DNA of 8,983 nucleotides, from positions 1 through 8,983 of the forward strand of contig CAJWGZ010000043.1 of the NCBI GenBank assembly GCA_913041075.1, given 5' to 3'. Origin of the DNA: an uncultured Fidelibacterota bacterium. Lineage in GTDB: Bacteria; Fidelibacterota; Marinisomatia; Marinisomatales; TCS55. The notes under the pieces were generated by a model, which saw nothing but the letters and a program-made list of their open reading frames with translations, made no database searches and was not told the DNA's origin. Positions 5,470 through 8,983 of the stretch are shown in pieces. The position numbers and the translations under genes are program-made. How positions within the stretch are numbered: position 1 is the first letter of the stretch; every line of letters starts with the position of its first letter.

Positions 5470-6863
5470 ATCGGTATCCTCTCCATTTTGGGTAAATTTC
5501 TCATTGCTGTTATAAGCCAGTAACAAGCAATAATAAATGCTACTCCAGTTGAAATCATCATTGCATACCAGACCCACTCAACAGGTTTATTCATTTGAAA
5601 GACAAATAATAAGGCAAGGGGCGCTGAAACGCCAAGTACACGAATGATAGTGATTACTAATACGGGTAATCCTTTACCCAAACCCTGCAGGACCCGGCCA
5701 GTTGTTATGCCCACTGCAATCAATGGGTAAACAAATGCAAATAACCTTAAAAAGGTAACAGCTACAGATATAATTATCTGATCATTAGTGAAAAAGCCAA
5801 TAACATTAGGTGCGAACAAATAAAGCAGCACTGATAAAATAACGGTTATTCCAAATGCTGAGGAAATACCATATCGAACTATATAGCGCACTACATCGTA
5901 TTCCTTTGCACCAAAAAACATTCCTACGAGAGTTGTAAGGGCTGCAGCAATTGAAAATATTGGTAAAAATACGAGCATATCTATTCGTCCAGCCACTTGG
6001 TATGCCGCAACAGTGTCAGCTGAAAAATGGATTAATATTTTATTAAAGACACCTTGGCCAACCGCCATTACAACCATTGATAGTGATGCTGGAAAACCTA
6101 CTTTAATAATATCCTGTAAAATAAATCGTGATGGTGAAAAATCTTTTAAGCGGAATGTTATGTACGCATGTTCTTTAATAAATAACATATATATGAATAC
6201 ACAAAAAACTATACTCTGACTAATAACAGTCGCTAAAGCCGCTCCCTTTACACCCATTCCAAAACCGATACCACCATAATTATCTAAATTGAATATAAAG
6301 ATCGGATCTAGTATAATATTTAGTATTGTACCAAGACCTGCCACCATCATTGGTAATTTCATATCACCCTCACCTGCCAATATGGAACGAAAAAATCCAG
6401 AGAATATCATAAAAGGCATACCTATACACATTACCCGAAGATAATCCCAACTGAGTAAAAGGATTTCTCCTTGGGCACCAAATGAAGATAAGATATGTTT
6501 ACCAAATACTAAACCTAGCGAAGATAACAATACGCTAAAAAATAAAGCCATAGCCATAGCGTGTTCCGCACTATTATCTGCTCCAGATTTATTATCTTTA
6601 CCAATAAACCTGGCAATCGATGCTGTTACGCCGGTTCCTAAACCCATTGTAAGACCCAGGACAAGAAAAAACAGGGGCATATTAAAAGCTATTCCTGCGA
6701 TCGCTTCGCCACCTAAGCGACCGATGAATATCATATCTACAATGTTATACAATGTCTGTATACCCATACCAGCCATTATCGGGATGGCCAATGTCCACAG
6801 CGCTTTTGATGGATTATCTAAGAATATATTGAGGCGGGAAACTTCTTTTTGCACAGAATCCAT
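5466..6863 (-). CDS. MATE family efflux transporter (multidrug/toxin exporter, DinF/NorM-like)
   Basis: This 465-residue inner-membrane exporter belongs to the MATE superfamily, with about twelve hydrophobic segments in two halves. The first half starts with NPSKALWTLAIPIMAG and has LYNIVDMIFIGRLGGEAIAG (38-57) and TMGLGTGVTASIARFIG (72-88). The family hallmark LNIILDPIFIF is at 181-191, and GVKGAALATVISQ follows at about 204-216. The second half repeats the pattern with VGFPASLSMVVMAVGQGVFN and AYQVAGRIDMLVFLPIFSIA. The proteins export cationic drugs or other small molecules using Na+ or H+; substrate and ion cannot be read here. I chose the ATG at 6863; a TTG at 6872 would add three residues but has no ribosome site. 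GGGGG lies three bases before the ATG, which is short spacing. The 4-base overlap with the PCD gene indicates co-translation. Confidence 0.93.
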   Translation of the reverse strand: MDSVQKEVSRLNIFLDNPSKALWTLAIPIMAGMGIQTLYNIVDMIFIGRLGGEAIAGIAFNMPLFFLVLGLTMGLGTGVTASIARFIGKDNKSGADNSAEHAMAMALFFSVLLSSLGLVFGKHILSSFGAQGEILLLSWDYLRVMCIGMPFMIFSGFFRSILAGEGDMKLPMMVAGLGTILNIILDPIFIFNLDNYGGIGFGMGVKGAALATVISQSIVFCVFIYMLFIKEHAYITFRLKDFSPSRFILQDIIKVGFPASLSMVVMAVGQGVFNKILIHFSADTVAAYQVAGRIDMLVFLPIFSIAAALTTLVGMFFGAKEYDVVRYIVRYGISSAFGITVILSVLLYLFAPNVIGFFTNDQIIISVAVTFLRLFAFVYPLIAVGITTGRVLQGLGKGLPVLVITIIRVLGVSAPLALLFVFQMNKPVEWVWYAMMISTGVAFIIACYWLITAMRNLPKMERIPI

Positions 6864-6914
6864 GACCCCCAATTTAGGATTATTGTCCCAGTGATAGAGA
6901 AAAAGGATTTCGAA

Positions 6915-8720
6915 CTAGGGAACTGGCGTGAAAGGCCAAAGTACAGGTATGAGAATCACTGCCATTACCCATAAAGTGATTGATAACGGTAGTCCCACGC
7001 GGATGTAGTCGGAAAATTTGTACCCTCCTGGGCCATAAACCATCAAATTTGTTTGATAACCAATAGGTGTAATAAAAGATGCTGATGCTGCAAAACATAT
7101 TGCGAAAATAAATGGACGTGGATCTAGGCCTAGATTTGCTGAAGCTGCCAATGTGATCGGGGTCATGATGATGGCCGTAGCCGCATTTGAAGAAACTTCT
7201 GTGAGAATCATTGCAACTAAATATACCATTGCTAGAAGAAAGGTTGCTTGCTGATGGTCGGGTACAAACCGTAAAAGATTGACCATTGTATTGCCAATCA
7301 TTTTTGCTGTGCCACTGGACTGAATCGCAATACCTAGCGGAATCAGGCATCCAATTAGAACTATTATTTGCCAATTAATAGAATTATATGCCTCTAGTGG
7401 TGAAATTACTCGGGCAACAAGTAAAATGGCCAAGCCAATTATTACACCTTTTAAAATGGGTACAAGAGATAACGCTGCAAAAAATACTGCCCCACTTATG
7501 ACCAGGATACTCAACCACCAAAAACGGTGTTTTCGTAATGATCTTTCTACTTCTGTAAGTAAAATAAATCCACCGGAATCACGCATCTCTCTTATCTTTT
7601 CCCTTGGACCATATACAAGAAGTGTATCAAAAGTACGAAGAATAACATGGGCTATTTTCTTGCGTAGGATATCTCCTTCCCGCCTAATTGCCAGGACAAA
7701 ACTACCAAAACGACGACGAAAATTTGCTGCTTTTAGTGATTGACCCACTAGGTCTGATTGGTTGGTTACCAAGCATTCCACCAAGATATTTTCCTCTTTT
7801 GTTAATTCTTCCTGGTTCAATTTTTCATCTGTAAGCAGGTATACTTGTTCAACTTCCTTCATGCTGAAAAAATTTTCTACCGAACCGCGAACCAAAAGAA
7901 TATCCCCTGCTTCTAACGGTGTTTCTCTTAAATTTGTGGATAGGACCTTTTTATTCCTCTGAATACCTAATATAGTGACATCATAATTTTGGCTTATCTG
8001 GCGATCTAAGGTAGAACCACCCACCAACGGTGAATCATCGCCAATTTTTAATTCAGTTAAATAACCACCCATATGATAACTTTTTGTTAAACTCGATGTG
8101 ACCGTTCTGGAAGGTAAAATACGATAGGCAATTACCACAACATAGGTAAGGCCCACCACCAAAAGGAAAATTCCATATCTTGAAAATTCAAACATACCCA
8201 ATGGTGTATACGGTCCGCTATTAACAAAGATGGAATTCACCAGCAAATTTGTTGATGTTCCAATCAATGTAAGCGTACCACCCAAAATAGCAGCATAACT
8301 TAACGGCATTAATACTTTGGATGGACTGATATGGTATTTTTCAGCCATCCGAATTGTTACCGGCATGAAAATAGCAACGATGGCAGTATTGTTAACTAAA
8401 GCGGATGCTAGGGCAATGCATACCAAATAAACTGTCAGTCCAATAACAAGTGATCTGCTTACAAGCTGGTTTATTTTGATAACAAGGTATTCTAGCACTC
8501 CTGTTTTTTGCAGAGCATGACTTAATACAAAGAGTATAGCAATAGTAATTACAGCTGGATTGGAGAAACCAGAAATACTTTCACTGGGGGTAAGCTGTCC
8601 GGTAACAAGAAGCATACTAAGTACCGTTAAAGCGACTACATCCATTGGCAATGCTTCACTTACAAAAAGTATAAAGGCCAATAGAATGATAAATAATACA
8701 ATAATAATATCGATACTCAT
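6915..8720 (-). CDS. SLC13/DASS-type permease with two RCK_C (TrkA_C)-like domains
   Basis: This 601-residue inner-membrane transporter belongs to the ion-transporter superfamily that includes SLC13/DASS. Residues 1-202 form the N-terminal membrane half, with SALVNNTAIVAIFMPV (106-121) and the substrate/cation-site hairpin LIGTSTNLLVN (152-162). Residues about 218-290 and 313-390 look like two RCK_C/TrkA_C domains, for example LEAGDILLVRGS (269-280) and FDTLLVYGPREKIREM (364-379). Residues about 400-601 form the second membrane half, with LTEVSSNAATAIIMTPI (506-522) and FITPIGYQTNLMVYGPGGY (549-567). Related proteins are annotated as sulfate or dicarboxylate:Na+ symporters; the exact substrate is not readable. 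A weak AGGT lies about ten bases before the ATG. It sits 44 bases after the HD-GYP gene and 51 bases before MATE. Length and motifs are normal for this subclass. Confidence 0.92.
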   Translation of the reverse strand: MSIDIIIVLFIILLAFILFVSEALPMDVVALTVLSMLLVTGQLTPSESISGFSNPAVITIAILFVLSHALQKTGVLEYLVIKINQLVSRSLVIGLTVYLVCIALASALVNNTAIVAIFMPVTIRMAEKYHISPSKVLMPLSYAAILGGTLTLIGTSTNLLVNSIFVNSGPYTPLGMFEFSRYGIFLLVVGLTYVVVIAYRILPSRTVTSSLTKSYHMGGYLTELKIGDDSPLVGGSTLDRQISQNYDVTILGIQRNKKVLSTNLRETPLEAGDILLVRGSVENFFSMKEVEQVYLLTDEKLNQEELTKEENILVECLVTNQSDLVGQSLKAANFRRRFGSFVLAIRREGDILRKKIAHVILRTFDTLLVYGPREKIREMRDSGGFILLTEVERSLRKHRFWWLSILVISGAVFFAALSLVPILKGVIIGLAILLVARVISPLEAYNSINWQIIVLIGCLIPLGIAIQSSGTAKMIGNTMVNLLRFVPDHQQATFLLAMVYLVAMILTEVSSNAATAIIMTPITLAASANLGLDPRPFIFAICFAASASFITPIGYQTNLMVYGPGGYKFSDYIRVGLPLSITLWVMAVILIPVLWPFTPVP

Positions 8721-8764
8721 GGTAATGTGACCTGGATATATTTAAACAGAAAGAATCACAAATA

Positions 8765-8983
8765 CTATAATTCTACTTCATCAATTTGTTCAGGATCTAA
8801 AAAACTTTCTGCGTATTTCAGATATATTTTTTCCTTCACAAATACCTCGAATAATTCCGTATCGATATGGGCATCATTTTTCATGAAACCAAGTATTCGC
8901 ATTGCTTGACTCAAAGTTTTACCTTTTTTATATGGTCTATCGCGGGCAGTAAGTGCTTCAAAAATATCAGCAATGGCCATGAT
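8765..8983 (-). CDS. HD-GYP-type phosphohydrolase, C-terminal end (partial, N-terminus off window)
   Basis: The last 72 residues of a larger protein are visible, and the frame is open to the window edge. The segment ADIFEALTARDRPYKK is the conserved C-terminal helix region of HD-GYP domains (usually D-x-F/Y-x-ALTS-x-RPY), which hydrolyse cyclic di-GMP or related nucleotides. It is followed by LSQAMRILGFM, FVKEKIYLKYAESFL and a final LDPEQIDEVEL tail, seen in a subset of HD-GYP-like phosphohydrolases with N-terminal sensor domains. The HD and GYP motifs themselves and any sensory domains lie outside the window, so activity cannot be assessed. The Met at 8980 is internal, not a start. Whether it shares a transcript with the SLC13 gene 44 bases downstream is not clear; no terminator is visible between them. 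Confidence 0.88.
   Translation of the reverse strand: MMAIADIFEALTARDRPYKKGKTLSQAMRILGFMKNDAHIDTELFEVFVKEKIYLKYAESFLDPEQIDEVEL

Noticed and set aside
5470..5577. N-terminal extension of the pterin dehydratase reading frame (36 extra residues)
   Set aside because: It lies wholly inside the MATE gene and has no similarity to the family N-terminus; the ATG at 5469 gives the normal 98-residue protein and an ATGA overlap.
6880..7374. 164-residue minus-strand open frame
   Set aside because: It is a shifted frame inside the SLC13 permease coding region, with low-complexity composition and no recognisable motif.
1..8983. Plus-strand genes, tRNA, rRNA, CRISPR arrays, insertion sequences or riboswitches
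   Set aside because: All plus-strand open frames are antisense to well-supported minus-strand genes. No repeat arrays, transposase-like proteins or RNA genes were recognised, and every intergenic gap is under 100 bases.

Overview
The window holds nine complete protein genes and two that run off its edges. All are on the minus strand, so transcription runs from high to low coordinates. The DNA is AT-rich by eye. A lipoprotein-type binding protein points to a diderm (Gram-negative) bacterium. One candidate promoter fits the Bacteroidota/FCB-type -33/-7 pattern, yet at least two genes have good Shine-Dalgarno sites, which classical Bacteroidota mostly lack. A free-living, perhaps aquatic, FCB-group bacterium such as a Marinimicrobia-like lineage is a weak guess, not a demonstrated assignment.

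Upstream part (8983 to 5173), in transcription order: the C-terminal end of an HD-GYP-type phosphohydrolase; an SLC13/DASS-type permease with two RCK_C-like cytosolic domains; a MATE-family exporter; and a small pterin-4a-carbinolamine dehydratase whose start overlaps the MATE stop by four bases.

Downstream part (5084 to 1): after an 88-base gap with a candidate promoter, a tightly packed operon begins. It encodes two half-size MaoC/hot-dog hydratase subunits (a HadA-like N-domain protein, then a HadB/ChsH1-like catalytic protein), followed by LivH, LivM, a lipoprotein substrate-binding protein, LivG and the first 111 residues of LivF. The first four genes are chained by 1 to 4 base overlaps. 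The binding-protein gene has a perfect AGGAGG-type ribosome site and is followed by a perfect 11-bp hairpin with a T-run just before livG, a likely partial terminator or 3'-end stabiliser.

Working model (inference): the HAAT/Liv-type ABC importer takes up an amino acid or other carboxylate. The coupled heteromeric hydratase would act on an enoyl-CoA or hydroxyacyl-CoA intermediate of its breakdown. The transported substrate cannot be read from the sequence. The window is mostly recognisable housekeeping and transport genes. I see no clear sign of a wholly new system; the points of interest are the hydratase-transporter coupling, the intra-operon hairpin and several atypical motif residues.
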